Assembly (NCBI GenBank): GCA_030704615.1
Contig: JAKLZA010000010.1
Coordinates: 1-64,000 of the forward strand
DNA length: 64,000 bases
Source: Takakia lepidozioides
Taxonomy: Eukaryota; Streptophyta; Takakiopsida; Takakiales; Takakiaceae
Direction: 5' to 3'
A model generated the notes under the pieces. That model was not told where the DNA came from. It saw only the letters and a list, made by a program, of their open reading frames with translations, and did no database searches. Shown one piece after another: positions 1 through 9,910 of the stretch. The position numbers and the translations under genes are program-made. The number at the start of each line of letters is the position of its first letter. Within the stretch, counting starts at the first letter, position 1.

Positions 1-1129
1 CCCGTTGTTGGCCAGCAAATGAAGGGAGAGACCCCTGCATTTGAGGTCCTCTCTGCCCTTCCCTGAGCTTCACCTGAGCCCCCTTGTTGCCTTGAGCACG
101 TTGAGGTAGTGGTTGGCTAGGAGCACCACTACCCCGTGGTGTCTCCTTAGCAAATCCCACCATGACCACTCGTTCCTCCACCATGTTGAGCTCTATCCGC
201 TCTGCCAGCAAAAACACATTTGCTAAGGTGGGTTGGGCCGCTTGTAGGAGAGTTGCATCCCGCACCCTTCTCCTCAGCTCCTTGTCCAATATCCCATACC
301 AGAATTGGACTGCCTGAGCTTCCGTAACCCCTTGGGTTACATTTATCAAGCGCCTCATGCGAGTGAAAGCCTCCCTCAAGCTCTCGGTCGGCTTCCGTTG
401 GAACTCTTGCAAGCTCCGCAACTTCTCTGTCCTCACCCCTTGGTAGTTCCCTCTCAACTCTTCGAAGAACTCCACAACAGGGTTGAAGGCAGGCACGGGT
501 GCTAGTGCTGGTGCGGTAGTGGCTTGGGTGGACGTCGTAGCTACTGTACCACCAGTCCCACTGCTGCTTGATGAAGCTGCCGGTGCAGCGGCAGGTGTAG
601 CCACTGCCCTCGTGGCTCTAGTGCCCCTAGTGATGGAGACATAGTCGGGTGACCAGTACATCCTCCACTCCTCGATCTCAACCTCATGCCCCCGCCTGAA
701 CTCATGGTAATCATCCATAGGCGGCCCCTCAAGGTGCTGAAACAGCCCTTTCCATGCCATGAACGGCGTAAATAGTTGTGGATTGCGCATTTGCTGCAAA
801 TCACACCAACTATCAAACTCTTGGATAAAATCATCCAACTCAATGGTGCCCACCGCCCTAGAGTACCTTCGTGGCCCCTTGGTAGCTCCATACATCTCCT
901 CCATTGTGTCCCACAATAATGGCAAAGAAACAACTTGCACCGCCGGTATGAGCCCTCCTGATTCACAATCCGAATCAGAACCTTCCGTGGAAGACACAGG
1001 AGGTGAAGGTGGCCTAAACCGCACACCTCGTCTCGTGTACCGACTAGTATCGCTAGTGCTCGAACCGGCACTGTCCCCAGCAACTAGTGGCACCTCTGTG
1101 TTGACACTCAACCGGTCATGAACATGTCC
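1..1129 (-). pseudogene. Gag polyprotein of DNMT-type Ty3 element, partial, runs off left edge
   Basis: One reading frame stays open on the minus strand from the stop at 1130-1132 to base 1. It has a Ser/acid-rich N-terminal part (SSTEGSDSDCES), then a helical capsid-like part with motifs typical of Ty3 Gag (VVEFFEELRGNYQG, ESLREAFTRMRRLI, QFWYGILDKELRRRV). The last 70 bases match, inverted, the start of the coding region of the element at 5143, where the same frame continues into zinc knuckles, so this is Gag of the same family. The N-terminus is unclear: the first Met in frame is near 904, upstream codons are open, and no primer binding site is visible. Family assignment is firm; start and activity are not. 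Confidence 0.75.
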
Positions 1130-1299
1130 CTAACCCCCTCTCCACAAGGTAACCGGGTAGAGAACCTGTTGCGGCTTATGGTTTGGAATACTAAGTTCCT
1201 AACATAGCCTACACCTGAACTTGCATGACCATGGGAATATCATGAAGATACTCCTCAAACCGCCCTCCACGAGCTTCAAAATTTGGCCTTCCAGACCAC

Positions 1300-3470
1300 A
1301 TGCCAGTCCTTAGTCCACCAGTGCCTCCACGAGTCAGCACAGGCCATCCACAGGTCAACACGGGCCACCACAGACCAGCACAGGCCCACACAGCTCACTG
1401 GTCACAGCCGTCACAGTCCCACAGGCCACTGGGCACAGCCTGTCACAGCCCCTCACAGCTCGTCACAGCCTCAAAGGCCTCAGGCACAGCTAGTCACAGC
1501 CCCTCACAGCCCGTCACAGCCCCAAAGGCCTCAGGCGCGGCCCCTCACAGCCCCTCACAGCCCCAAAGGCCATGGGCACGGCCTGTCACAGCCCCTCACA
1601 GCCCGTCACAGCCTCAAAGGCCTCAGGCACGGCCTGTCACAGCCCATCACAGCCCCAAAGGCCTCAGGCACGGCCTGTCACAGCCCCTCACAGCCCGTCA
1701 CAGCCCCAAAGGCCTCAGGCGCGGCCTGTCACAGCCCGTCACAGCCCCAAAGGCCATGGGCACGGCCTGTCACAGCCCCTCACAGCCCCTCACAGCCTCA
1801 AAGGCCTCAGGCACGGCCTGTCACAGCCCCTCACAGCCCGTCACAGCCCCAAAGGCCATGGGCACGGCCCGTCACAGCCCGTCACAGCCTCAAAGGCCTC
1901 AGGCACGGCCTGTCACAGCCCATCACAGCCCCAAAGGCCTCAGGCACAGCCTGTCACAGCCTGTCACAGCCCATCACAGCCCCAAAGGCCTCAGGCGCGG
2001 CCTGTCACAGCCCCTCACAGCCCGTCACAGCCCCAAAGGCCATGGGCACGGCCTGTCACAGCCCCTCACAGCCCGTCACAGCCTCAAAGGCCTCAGGCAC
2101 GGCCTGTCACAGCCCCTCACAGCCCCTCACAGCCCCTCACAGCCTCAAAGGCCTCAGGCACGGCCTGTCACAGCCCCTCACAGCCCGTCACAACCCCAAA
2201 GGCCTCAGGCACGGCCTGTCACAGCCCCTCACAGCCCATCACAGCCCCAAAGGCCTCAGGCACGGCCTGTCACAGCCCCTCACAGCCCGTCACAGCCTCA
2301 AAGGCCTCAGGCACGGCCTGTCACAGCCCCTCTCAGCTCGTCACAGCCCCAAAGGCCTCAGGCACGGCCTGTCACAGCCCCTCACAGCCCGTCACAGCCC
2401 CAAAGGCCTCAGGCACGGCCTGTCACAGCCCCTCTCAGCCCGTCACAGCCCCAAAGGCCTCGGGCACGGCCTGTCACAGCCCCTCACAGCCCGTCACAGC
2501 CCCAAAGGCCATGGGCACGGCCTGTCACAGCCCGTCACAGCCCGTCACAGCCGCAAAGGCCTCAGGCACGGCCTGTCACAGCCCCACAGGCCTCAGGGCA
2601 CAGCCCATCACAGCCCCAAAGGCCACTGGGCACAGCCTGTCACAGCCTGACACAGCCCGTCACAGCCCCACAGGGCACAGGGCACAGCCTGTCACAGCCC
2701 ATCACAGCCTCAAAGGCCTCAGGCACGGCCTGTCACAGCCCCTCACAGCCCATCACAGCCCCAAAGGCCATGGGCACAGCCCGTCACAGCCCCACAGGCC
2801 TCGGGGCACAGCCTGTCACAGCCCCGCACAGCCCGTCACAGCCCCAAAAGGCCACTGGGCACAGCCTGTCACAGCCTGACACAGCCCGTCACAGCCCCAC
2901 AGGGCACAGGGCACAGCCTGTCACAGCTTGCCACAGCCTGTCACAGCCCGTCACAGCCCGTCACAGCCGCAAAGGCCTCAGGCACGGCCTGTCACAGCCC
3001 CTCACAGCCCATCACAGCCCCAAAGGCCATGGGCACAGCCTGTCACAGCCCGTCACAGCCCCACAGGCCTCAGGGCACAGCCTGTCACAGCCCCGCACAG
3101 CCCGTCACAGCCCGTCACAGCCCCACAGGGCACAGGGCACAGCCTATCACAGCCCATCACAGCCCATCACAGCCTCAAAGGCCTCAGGCACGGCCTATCA
3201 CAGCCCCTTACAGCCCATCACAGCCCCAAAGGCCATGGGCACAGCCTGTCACAGCCCGTCACAGCCCCACAGGCCTCAGGGCACAGCCTGTCACAGCCCC
3301 GCACAGCCCGTCACAGCCCCGAAAGGCCACTGGGCACAGCCTGTCACAGCCTGACACAGCCCGTCACAGCCCCACAGGGCACAGGGCACAGCCTGTCACA
3401 GCCCATCACAGCCTGTCACAGCTTGCCACAGCCCGTCACAGCCCGTCACAGCCCCACACATGGCCGCTCT
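1300..3470 (+). repeat. Satellite array, 51-bp unit made of CACAGCC decamers
   Basis: About 2.2 kb of tandem repeat. The main unit is 51 bp: three decamers of type gTCACAGCCC/cTCACAGCCC plus a 21-bp insert containing AAAGGCCTCAGG. Some units have ATGG in place of TCAGG, and the array becomes less regular after about 2580 (CACAGGGCACAGG variants). Because 51 is a multiple of three, all forward frames stay open for long stretches; the translations (SQP, TAPH, KGLRHG repeats) are simple-repeat artefacts. The same decamer occurs in the LTRs and integrase tail of family A elsewhere in the window. Confidence 0.93.
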
Positions 3471-4645
3471 GGCAGTTTAGCCATTTCTCCAAGGGGTTTA
3501 GCCACGCCAAGCTAGGGTTTGTGTCTCTTGGACTCTAGGCTTCTTTCCACCGAGCTATGGTGGCTGTGAGGAAATCAGCAAGGTATCCTTGCTCTTTCGG
3601 CTCCCACACACCACCATAGTAGCCCTAAGCCATGAGGTGGTTGCCACAAACCAAGCCTTCTTTCTCACTTAGCCTACCCAAACATGCCACTAAACTCAAT
3701 GGCAAACAACCAAGCCCTGCTGGTTCCCAGCCCTTGTGAGCACTCATTCAAGCACTCTCCTTGGCCATAGCATCTGTCTTAGAGCCTCGTCCAGCCCCCT
3801 ACACCTGCTGCTTCAAGAGTTGCGCTCCCTTCAAGCTTGAAGTTGAAACCCCAACTCAAATAGGCCCTACAAGTGCTTTTCTTTCACTCCAAGTGGAAAC
3901 CAGCCCTAGACCTTCCGTTCTAGCTCTCTAAAGCTTGAAAACAAGAGCCTCAATGGGCTGAAGGCATGCTCCAGACATGCCCCACTCTCACCATAAAAGA
4001 ATCAGCTCCTTTGCTTCATTTCTTGCACCCACAAACCTGAAAATACAAGCTTCAGCATGCTGAAAGCATGCTCCACATGCCCTACAGGGAAACCAGCCCC
4101 TTCCTTCCTTTCTTGCACTCCCACACCTGAAAGTGCAAGCCTTCACCAGGCTGATAGCATGCTCCACACATGCATTGCCCTCACATAAGGGAAGTCAGCC
4201 CTTCCTCTTCCTTGCTTGCCCTCCAAGCTTGAAGATGGAAGCTCAATGAGCTGAATACATGCTCCACACATGCAACCTCTTCACACAAGAGATATCAGCC
4301 CCCTATCTTGGCTCCTTGGCTCCTTGATGCTCTCTAAGACAAGACTAAGCACTCCATAGCCTTTGCCAAGCTCCTGAAACCCTAAGGCTTACATTTCCAG
4401 CCACAAGACACTTCTCTTGTGGTGCAAGAGCTCTTCTTCCAAGCTCTGTAACCCTAGGTGCACATTCCATGGCCTTGCCGCACCTCTTAGCTCCTGTTCC
4501 AGCCCTGCTCTCGCCATGACAAGAGCCCTCTCAATGCTGAAGCTCGAGATTGAAACCCAATCTCACCATACTCCACAAAGTGCACTGATTTGCCCCAAGC
4601 CAAATCAGCCCTTTCGCTTGGTCTTGCAATCCTTCACACAATGAC
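3471..4645. other. Non-coding stretch with degenerate ~90-105-bp repeats
   Basis: No credible gene. Between about 3920 and 4310 a loose repeat recurs: CTTGAAA/CCTGAAA, then CTGAA-CATGCTCCACACATGC, then a CAGCCC-rich stretch. Starts near 3931, 4036, 4126 and 4220 give 90-105-bp spacing. It could be an old LTR or satellite. The left edge of the LTR at 4646 abuts it. Confidence 0.5.
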
Positions 4646-5152
4646 AGCTCGCATTCCCAAGTCCAGTTCTCAGCTTTGCCACCAAAGCCACTATAACCTG
4701 CTCTTGACTGGTCCTCTTCCCAATCGTGCTTGCTCATGCATGTACACAATCTGAAACCATCAAGGTGCTCTGGAATTACCTACAGTATGGTGCTTTCATC
4801 TCTGAAGCTGAAGATCGAATGCCAAGGTTTACCACCTCGTAACCCACATCGCCTCCACTTCTAACAACCAAGAGCTCCACGGTGCTCCTTGCATAACAAC
4901 TTGGTTTATCTCATTCTCAAGCAAAAACCACAAGTGCTACAACTAACTCGTATCTAGCACTCATAGATACGAGCTCATCTTTCTCGAGTGATAAAGAAGA
5001 AGAATACAAGCACAAGCTCATGCGAACTCACAAAGCTGAAGCATAAACTCATGCATATATAACCTCATCACTCAAATACAAGTCAAGCCAAGTGCACCCC
5101 ACGCCATGGGGAATCCACACTACGGCGCCATAGCTAGGCGCGGTGAGGCTCA
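4646..5152 (+). repeat. 5' LTR of DNMT-type Ty3 copy 1, 3'-truncated
   Basis: Matches 11686-12192 almost base for base and stops at GAGGCTCA, where the 3' copy continues with ACTCGAG but this one continues straight into Gag sequence (GGGAAGG). A TATA-like TATATAA lies at 5056-5062. The 5' edge (ATGAC before AGCTCGC) also differs from the 3' LTR (TGTGG before AGCTCGC), so a few terminal bases may be lost. Confidence 0.85.
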
Positions 5153-7785
5153 GGGAAGGGCAGAGAGGACCTCAAATGCAGGGGTCTCTCCCTTCATTTG
5201 CTGGCCAACAACGGGCGGATGTGGTGTGCTGGACATGTGGAGGACCCCATGTCAAGAAGGATTGCCCAGAGGGAGGCAAAGGGTCGGCACATGCACAGCC
5301 TGCACAGTTGCAGTGTGGGCATTGTGGCAAGCACGGGCATGGAGAGGCCCAGTGTTATAGTTTGCATCCTGAGTTGCGCCCAGGCCAGTTCCAAGGGAAC
5401 AATGGTGGCCGGGGGCGAGGTGGAGCAGCCCAGAGAGGACAAGGTGGCCAGCCACGAGGTGCAGGCCAAGGGCAAGCTCAACGTGGCCAAGGACGCGGAG
5501 GTCAGGGTGTTGACCAAGGCATGGCCAACCGGCTTCAGCAGCTAGAGCAGAGGCTCGCTGCCATGGCTACAGCTCAGGTGGTACCGGCTCTAAGGCCGGA
5601 TGGTCCACCTCCTGCTCCTGAGGGAGGAGATATGGGAGGCATGGGATTCATGTGTGGAGCAGCACTACCACTAGTGCAGGTGGAGTCTGCTGCAGCCGTG
5701 ACTCGAGGAGCAGCACGAGTTCCTGAGCCACGAGGTGCAGAGGTGGAGTTGGATCCACAGCGTGGGGAGGCAAGCCGTCAGGCTAGGCTTCCTCAGTCAT
5801 TCACATTGGCGGAGACAGTGTCGACGCCACCCATGGCACCTAGTTCTCGCCCGACTATTACCGAGGCGGAGGTTACTATGCCATTGGGGAGAGCTACACG
5901 GGCAGCACCACTACCTAGTGTTGCCAAGGCTACGGCAGCTAGTGTGTTGTTAGGAGCGGCCACATCTGTGTGCCAGGCTCCATTGTTCTCGGCTACCATG
6001 ATTGCGACGCCGGGGATAAGACCAGCTGAGGTGTTCAGGCTGGCAGCTACACTCTGTGAGAGTGGGGAGGTTACTTCATCTTCTGCAGAGATAGTGGGAG
6101 GTGTAGTGCCGGAGGGATCCTCGGATTTGAGGGTCAAGACTGCCACGGCGGCGCCATGGCAAGCTGCAGCTGCCAGGTTGATGGAGTTGCCAGCTAGGCC
6201 AGCCATTGAGCGCGCCATGGTGACACTTGGAGTTGTCATGTTAGACAACCAGGATGGCATTTTCTGTTTGAGTGGACCGGCAGGCAAGAGGTACCGGCCA
6301 CTGCGAGTCTTGTTGGACTCGGGAGCTCAGCCACTGATGCTGGGCAGAGCTGCTATTGCAGGCTTGGGCCTCACGGAGGCGGATATGGAGCCTTGTCCTT
6401 TCCAGATACAGACGTCTCTGGGAGGATCAGAGCAGGCTCGGGGCATGACACGGCATGAGTTGGCTATCAGACTACGGCCGGATCACCCTACAGATGGCTC
6501 AATGATGCGAGCCAAGGCCATTGTGACAGACGCAGTCTCATACGATGTCCTGGTTGGTGGGGCAGTGTTGTACCCCATGGGCTTCACCCTGGATTTTTGG
6601 GAGGAGTCAGCTTCCTATAGGCCTGCATGGCAGTCAGGGGAGGGCCGGCATGTGCAGCTCCCTGTGACGTTCATAGGAGGAGTTGCGGTTGCCCAGCGAG
6701 GCAAGATGCCGACACTAGCAGCATTCACAGCGGCAGTGAGTTGGCCTAGAGAGTTGCTTGAGGGCAATGCTCATTCAGAGGATGTACAACCTCCGGGAGA
6801 GCAGGATGACATGTATGGTATGGCGGAGTTGCCTACCATGGTTGCTCAGACTCCATTGTGGGGCACGAGCAAGGATTTGCAGCGGGATGCTGATCGACGG
6901 GTGCAACAAGCCTGGGTGGAGGCTTTTGTACCGTCAGGAGAGGAGGAGAGTGTGGGGATTGCACCAGGACCACCTCAATTGTCTCCATTGGACACCACAC
7001 CTATTGTGTGGCAGTCTCCGGATGAAGGCATTTGTCTTCTGGACTTGTTTGGCGGGATCAGCACCGGATTGGCTGCTGTGTTACAGGCAGGTGTACGAGT
7101 TCGGCGTTACCTGTATGTGGAGAGGGATGAGACTGCACGACGCGTTTCACTTCGCCATGTTGCTCAATTGGTGCAGCGGTACCCTGAGTTGTTGTCGGTG
7201 TCTGCAATTCGTGGATATCAGCAGGCCTTGCCAGCAGACATTTCGTTGCTGGGGGCGCAGGATTTGGAGCGGGTTGGCTCCATTGATCTGGTAGTGGCAG
7301 GTTGGCCCTGCCAAGGGCATTCATCAGCCGGGCATGGCAATGGATTGCAAGACTCGAGGTCGGGTCTGTTTTGGGAGATGGTGCGGGTTTTGCGCCACTT
7401 GCAGCTTCATCAAGCTGTATCTCCAGCATACATCTTGGAGAATGTGCCACTGATGGGCGATTCTCGGGCCAGGGTGATGGCCAGTGTGCATCAAGTCCGG
7501 TCGTGGCTTGGGTCAAAAGTGTTGCTAGATGCAGCTACAGTGGGGTCACGGGCTCATCGTCCACGGCTATGGTGGACTAACATGATGCCACCCGCACTGC
7601 TCAAGCGTGCATTTGATGGGGTGCAGCGGCCAGCACATCTCACAGTGGATAACATTCTAGACACAGGGAGGCAGTCTCAACGTGTGAGACACGATGACCG
7701 TTCGCCTTTGGCAGTGGTCAACAAGGTGGGTCAACCACGAGCAGCATTACCTACACTGCTCAGGATCGCATGCTTTCCGGGATAG
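5143..7785 (+). CDS. Gag C-terminus, aspartic protease and cytosine-5 DNA methyltransferase polyprotein
   Basis: The open frame starts by fusion of LTR to Gag. Two CCHC zinc knuckles come first (CWTCGGPHVKKDC, slightly short, and CGHCGKHGHGEAQC), then a Gly/Arg-rich stretch and a low-complexity linker. A retropepsin motif LLDSGAQ lies near residue 391. From about residue 625 a DNMT domain begins: motif I DLFGGISTG, motif II YVERD, motif IV GWPCQGHSSAG with the catalytic Cys near residue 721, motif VI ILENVP, motif VIII SRAHRPRLWW. All catalytic motifs seen are intact; GWPCQ differs from the usual GPPCQ or GSPCN. The frame breaks near 7750, before motifs IX-X. The predicted role is methylation of cytosine in element or target DNA; activity is inferred. 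Confidence 0.9.
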   Translation: MRLREGQRGPQMQGSLPSFAGQQRADVVCWTCGGPHVKKDCPEGGKGSAHAQPAQLQCGHCGKHGHGEAQCYSLHPELRPGQFQGNNGGRGRGGAAQRGQGGQPRGAGQGQAQRGQGRGGQGVDQGMANRLQQLEQRLAAMATAQVVPALRPDGPPPAPEGGDMGGMGFMCGAALPLVQVESAAAVTRGAARVPEPRGAEVELDPQRGEASRQARLPQSFTLAETVSTPPMAPSSRPTITEAEVTMPLGRATRAAPLPSVAKATAASVLLGAATSVCQAPLFSATMIATPGIRPAEVFRLAATLCESGEVTSSSAEIVGGVVPEGSSDLRVKTATAAPWQAAAARLMELPARPAIERAMVTLGVVMLDNQDGIFCLSGPAGKRYRPLRVLLDSGAQPLMLGRAAIAGLGLTEADMEPCPFQIQTSLGGSEQARGMTRHELAIRLRPDHPTDGSMMRAKAIVTDAVSYDVLVGGAVLYPMGFTLDFWEESASYRPAWQSGEGRHVQLPVTFIGGVAVAQRGKMPTLAAFTAAVSWPRELLEGNAHSEDVQPPGEQDDMYGMAELPTMVAQTPLWGTSKDLQRDADRRVQQAWVEAFVPSGEEESVGIAPGPPQLSPLDTTPIVWQSPDEGICLLDLFGGISTGLAAVLQAGVRVRRYLYVERDETARRVSLRHVAQLVQRYPELLSVSAIRGYQQALPADISLLGAQDLERVGSIDLVVAGWPCQGHSSAGHGNGLQDSRSGLFWEMVRVLRHLQLHQAVSPAYILENVPLMGDSRARVMASVHQVRSWLGSKVLLDAATVGSRAHRPRLWWTNMMPPALLKRAFDGVQRPAHLTVDNILDTGRQSQRVRHDDRSPLAVVNKVGQPRAALPTLLRIACFPG

Positions 7786-8269
7786 TGGACCTGGCCTCCT
7801 GCGGGATGCTCAGTTGCAGCAGTTAGTGGAGCCTAATGCTGACGAGCGTGAGCGGGCAATGGGTTTTACCACTGGTACCACGGCGGTGTCGTCTCTTTCT
7901 GAGGCATCACGTCGTCAAGTGTTGGGGCAAGCAATGGATCTCAATTGCTTGACCTGGATTATCAGCTTGGCTCTAGCTGAGCAACGCAGAGTGCGGAATA
8001 CACTTCCTTCAATGGTCTCTCTGCCTACCGAGACGGTACAGGCAGTGAGTGGGGGCGAGCATATGAGGACCACGGGGTGCATGCATCCATGGCACACGTG
8101 GGAGGTGCTCGAGGTTCAGAGGGAGTTGGCAGCCAAGGCGGCTGTGATGGATGAGGTTGGGGATTCTTCTCGAGTTGAGGAGGTCCTCAAGGATGAGATG
8201 ATGGGGCAGGATGATGCCTTGTCATTGACTGAGCAGGTAGGGAGTACTGCTCAAGAGGTTGCAGCATAG
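7694..8269 (+). CDS. DNMT C-terminal motifs IX-X and linker, shifted frame, ending at UAG
   Basis: From about 7765 this frame continues the methyltransferase: NADERERAMGFTTGTT matches the C-terminal RERxMGFP region and RRQVLGQAMDLN matches motif X (GNAM/GQAM type). A Glu/Val-rich linker follows and the frame ends at TAG 8267-8269. Against the minus-strand copy, seven bases (CTTCCAG) are missing around 7770; the other copy also needs a frame change in the same short region, by a different amount, so decay is likelier than a programmed shift. The frame 3' of the TAG is the RT frame without any shift. Confidence 0.82.
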   Translation: MTVRLWQWSTRWVNHEQHYLHCSGSHAFRDSGPGLLRDAQLQQLVEPNADERERAMGFTTGTTAVSSLSEASRRQVLGQAMDLNCLTWIISLALAEQRRVRNTLPSMVSLPTETVQAVSGGEHMRTTGCMHPWHTWEVLEVQRELAAKAAVMDEVGDSSRVEEVLKDEMMGQDDALSLTEQVGSTAQEVAA

Positions 8270-8275
8270 CAACCA
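8267..8275 (+). other. Putative stop-codon readthrough site UAG-CAA-CCA
   Basis: The DNMT-containing ORF ends in TAG followed by CAACCA, fitting the leaky UAG-CAR-YYA context known from tobamovirus replicases. RT lies in the same frame directly downstream. The second copy has the same TAG-CAACCA at 40365-40357 on the minus strand, although the two copies differ elsewhere by many indels and stops. Readthrough would give a minority Gag-PR-DNMT-RT-IN fusion. It is inferred from sequence and conservation. Confidence 0.65.
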
Positions 8276-9910
8276 CGGGACGCGTCCTCTACCTCTAAGC
8301 CCACTGGACTTAAGGTTGTAGTTACGGAGGACAATTGGGAGCCTGACATTGGACCCATTGTCACCGGAGGAGAGAGACGACGTATACGGCGGTTCCTGAG
8401 GGCTTACAGGAATTGCTTTGCCTTCAGTTTGAAGGACTTGGGAGCACTGAAGGGTCAAGAGATCCGTATTGAGTTGGCCACTGACACGCCAATCTTTCGG
8501 AGACCCTATAGATACAGTGACATGGAGAGGTCTTTGATTCAGATGAGGACTCAAGATCTCTGGGAGGCAGGTTTGGTGGAGCTCTCTGGTGGAGAGTATG
8601 CTTCAGCCACAGTGATGCCAGCCAAGAAGGATGTCTATGGCAATTGGACGGAGAGACGTATGTGCGGTGATTACCGGCCTGTAAATCGTCAGACCAAGTC
8701 CGATAAGTATGCCATGCCAACACCAGAGGAGATCTTTGATGCCATCGGGCATGCTAAGGCCTTTAGCACTTTGGATTTACGATCCGGATATCACCAGTTG
8801 CCAATCAAGGAGGCGGACAAGCAGAAGACGGCATTCTGGGGGATCAATGAGCACGGCAAGGATTGCCTATATCAGTGGCGGTTCTTACCATTTGGGCTTA
8901 AGAATGCTCCTGCAGAGTTTCAGAGAGTCATGGATAGGATTCTAGCAGGGGTGGACTTTGCTCGGTGCTACATAGATAACATCATCATCTTTAGTGTTAC
9001 GATGGAGGAGCATGAGAGACACCTTCAGGTGGTATTGGAGCGCTTGAGAGCGCACGGATTGAAGTTGCATCCGGGGAAGTGCAAGTTTTTCCACAACCAG
9101 ATTGAGTATCTGGGTCACATGATATATTCTGGAGGATTGGGGGTACAGCAGACTAAGGTAGAGGCCATTGCACAAATCCCACGCCCCACGGATGTGAGCC
9201 GAGTTCGAGCTTTCATGGGGTTGGCAAACTATTATAGACGGTTTGTCAAGGGATTTAGTACCATTGCAAAGGCTCTAACCAAGCTGACCAAGGTGGACCA
9301 GGAGTGGCAGTGGGAAGATGAGCAGGAACGAGCTTTTCAAGAGCTCAAGGCGAGGTTGACCTCGGCGCCTATCTTGAGACGACCTATCAGGGGGCGTCCC
9401 TTTCAGCTGCATACGGATTGGAGCATGCTGGGGCTTGGAGCGGTGCTCACACAGGTGGATGATGAGGGAAGAGAGTTCGTAGTGGCTTACGCTAGCCGCT
9501 CGAACAACGCTGCAGAGGCTAAGTACAGCTCATATGAGGGAGAGTGCTTAGCTGCAGTGTGGGCCGTGGCACACTTCAGGTGCTATCTATACGGCAATCT
9601 TTTCACCCTTGTCACGGATCACCAGCCACTCAAGTGGTTGATGGAGTCAGACAAGCTTACGGGGAAGCTTGCACGGTGGGCACTTATACTCCAGGAGTAT
9701 GACTTTCAGCTTGTGCATCGACCAGGTTTGGTCAATCGGGATGCGGATGGATTGAGTCGCAATCCATGCAGGAGCCAGCAGGATGACACTGGAGCTCGGT
9801 GGCATGGTGAGACGGACGAGGAGATGGTGCCGAGGAGATGGTGCCGGGATGGCACGCATCTGCATTTTTGTGTATCTTGGCATGGGGAGGTCATATTGGA
9901 CCTACAATAG
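8270..9910 (+). pseudogene. Reverse transcriptase-RNase H of DNMT-type Ty3 copy 1
   Basis: In frame after the UAG. RT motifs: RMCGDYRPVN, STLDLRSGYHQ, FLPFGLKNAP, the active-site box, LGHMI, FMGLANYYRRF. The active-site box reads YIDN at about 8967-8984, where the second copy has YIDD, so this copy has lost a catalytic Asp. RNase H has its acidic residues (QLHTDWS, YEGECLAA, LVTDHQP) and ends NRDADGLSRN. A duplicated 13-bp block near 9820-9840 (GAGATGGTGCCG repeated) shifts the frame into a dead end, so integrase is read in another frame. Confidence 0.9.

Noticed and set aside
541-1121. ORFs at 541-1083 (-) and 759-1121 (+)
   Set aside because: They are shadows of the Gag frame, which is open on the minus strand through the same region with clear Gag motifs.
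1283-3538. Three long overlapping forward ORFs (up to 684 residues) of SQP/TAPH/KGLRHG repeats
   Set aside because: They arise from a 51-bp tandem repeat that is a multiple of three and lacks stops in all forward frames.
7740-7790. Programmed frameshift inside the DNMT domain
   Set aside because: Both copies change frame in this stretch but by different amounts, and copy 1 lacks seven bases; independent decay explains it better.
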